Shown here: positions 62,962 to 64,000 of the stretch, one piece after another
Numbering within the stretch: the first letter of the stretch is position 1
Layout of the letters: every line of letters begins with the position of its first letter
Assembly (NCBI RefSeq): GCF_051859345.1
Contig: NZ_JBHYFV010000019.1
Span: forward strand, 10,202 to 74,201
DNA length: 64,000 nt
Origin: Marivita sp051859345
GTDB taxonomy: Bacteria; Pseudomonadota; Alphaproteobacteria; Rhodobacterales; Rhodobacteraceae
Direction of reading: 5' to 3'
Made by a program: the position numbers and the translations under genes
The notes under the pieces: generated by a model
What the model was told of the DNA's origin: nothing
Database searches by the model: none
The model's input: the letters and a program-made list of their open reading frames with translations, nothing else

Positions 62962-64000
62962 TCAGATCAATGTCCACGCCTGGTAAGCCAGTCCGATAAA
63001 AAACGCGCCGCCAAGGGAGATGGCGATATAGAGCGTGAAGACGCGGGGTTTCACCAAGGCCCAGACTGCGATGGCAGCGGGGAGGGACGTCACACCCCCG
63101 GCAACGAGGAAGGCGAGACCCGCGCCCGAGGCCATGCCCTGTTCCATCAGCCCGCTGATGAGTGGCAGGGCGGCGTAGCCGTTAAGGTAGGCAGGCACAC
63201 CCACGACCGTTGCAATGGCGATGGGGCCAATGCCCGTGCCGCCAAGGACCGAAGTGATCGTTTCAGCCGGGATATAGGCGAGCATCAGGCTTTCCAGCAG
63301 GAAGGCCAGCGTGAGCCACTGCGCGAGAAAGAGCGTGGTCTTGAGAGCTTCCTTGCCAAATTTCTCGAGGCGGTCAGAGTGCTCCCAGAAGCGCCAGACA
63401 ACCGGTTTGGGGTTGCGGATCTTCGCCGCGCCGCACCCGCCATTACCGACACCGTCGCGCAGCGCGTCATGCAGGATGTGCGTGCCTGCCAGCGCAAGAA
63501 CGATAAAGCCACCGGCGATGCCAAGCCCCACAGCTGCCAGTGTCTTGGCGATGGCAAACTCAAATCCCAAAACACCCGACGTCAGCAGGAACATCGACGG
63601 GTCCATCACCGGAGAGGCGAGCCAGAACGCCATCACGGCTGAAAGTGGCACACCCATGAAAAGCAGCGCCGCGATGAGGGGAATCACCCCGCATGAACAG
63701 AACGGCGAGAGGCCCCCGGCAAGGGCCGCGAGAAAGATCATCAGTGCCGGAGAGCCCGTAAAGGCGCGTGCGATCAGGTTGTCGGCCCCCGTCGCGCCCG
63801 CCCATGCGGCGATACCGATGGAAAGTAGCAGGTAAGGCCCGGTGTGCAGCAGCGATTGTATGGCGAACGAGACGCTCGAGGACGCTTGTGGCGGTGACAG
63901 CAGCGCGACAAGCAGAATGAGGACACCGGAAGTGATCCAGATCTTTTGCTTCTTGATGGCGCTCCAGGTCGGGTTTGGCGGTGTGGTAGAGGAAAGATCG
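62962..64000 (-). CDS. Permease of the UPF0718/ArsP type (N-terminal end outside the window)
   Basis: At least 345 residues; the frame is open to the window edge, so the ATG at 63741 is internal. About eight hydrophobic segments. LSPFCSCGVIPLIAALLFMG with its Cys-Ser-Cys, the ASPVMDPSMF motif and VVGVPAYLNGYAALPLISG are typical of PF03773 permeases, some of which (ArsP) export organoarsenicals. The substrate here is not known. Confidence 0.85.
   Translation of the reverse strand, partial: DLSSTTPPNPTWSAIKKQKIWITSGVLILLVALLSPPQASSSVSFAIQSLLHTGPYLLLSIGIAAWAGATGADNLIARAFTGSPALMIFLAALAGGLSPFCSCGVIPLIAALLFMGVPLSAVMAFWLASPVMDPSMFLLTSGVLGFEFAIAKTLAAVGLGIAGGFIVLALAGTHILHDALRDGVGNGGCGAAKIRNPKPVVWRFWEHSDRLEKFGKEALKTTLFLAQWLTLAFLLESLMLAYIPAETITSVLGGTGIGPIAIATVVGVPAYLNGYAALPLISGLMEQGMASGAGLAFLVAGGVTSLPAAIAVWALVKPRVFTLYIAISLGGAFFIGLAYQAWTLI

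Noticed and set aside
1..64000. CRISPR arrays, tRNA or rRNA genes, integrases or insertion sequences
   Set aside because: No spaced direct repeats, no tRNA-like cloverleaf and no transposase or integrase motif were found on reading both strands.

Overview
The window looks like chromosomal DNA of a marine alphaproteobacterium of the Rhodobacteraceae (Roseobacter group). The evidence is high GC content, dense genes with ATGA-type overlaps, and a gene set typical of that group: sulfoacetaldehyde acetyltransferase, a SoeABC-type sulfite dehydrogenase, the N-methylglutamate route for methylamine, glcDEF, TrhO, homospermidine synthase and CueR/CopA. I see no rRNA, tRNA, CRISPR array, integrase, transposase or phage gene. 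The genus assignment is inference.

Layout. 1-0.5 kb is the 3' end of an oligopeptide-type ABC ATPase. 0.5-5.4 kb (minus strand) is a polysaccharide block: a degenerate acyltransferase-3/SGNH fusion, a GT4 glycosyltransferase and an O-antigen ligase/polymerase-like membrane protein. 5.7-14.3 kb is organosulfonate catabolism: xsc and ackA on plus, pta convergent on minus, then soeA, a 54-residue membrane protein, soeB and soeC. 14.3-21.8 kb (minus) is an uncharacterised operon: a long-helix TelA-like protein, a conserved unknown, an AAA+ ATPase, a small membrane protein, a tandem-HEPN protein, a 444-residue unknown and two membrane proteins. 22.0-23.5 kb holds a cupin and a glycine-amidinotransferase-like enzyme.

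23.5-36.1 kb is monomethylamine catabolism: gmaS, mgsC, mgsB, mgsA and an XRE-cupin regulator, then a divergent orphan histidine kinase, then the mgdABCD operon ending in a 50-residue membrane protein. Together these would turn methylamine plus glutamate into gamma-glutamylmethylamide, then N-methylglutamate, then glutamate plus a one-carbon unit. 36.2-42.4 kb carries a formamidase-like hydrolase, succinate-semialdehyde dehydrogenase, an exported phytase-like esterase, Hsp20 and a secreted trypsin-like protease. 42.4-46.4 kb is glcDEF.

46.5-54.0 kb holds small membrane proteins, trhO, pncA and pncB (NAD salvage), a TerB-domain protein and homospermidine synthase behind a leader that can fold. 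54.1-58.4 kb has an XRE regulator overlapping convergently with a GNAT-like protein, a Tat-exported intradiol-dioxygenase-like protein with a cytochrome-b-like partner, and an MFS transporter. 58.6-61.5 kb is cueR-copA with a recognisable CueR promoter, followed by rlmN and the 3' part of a permease gene that runs off the window.

The best candidate for an undescribed system is the 14.3-21.8 kb operon, because of its AAA+ core and embedded tandem-HEPN putative RNase. Other leads are the extra small protein inside soeABC, the catalytically eroded AT3-SGNH protein, the leader of the homospermidine synthase gene and the XRE/GNAT convergent overlap.
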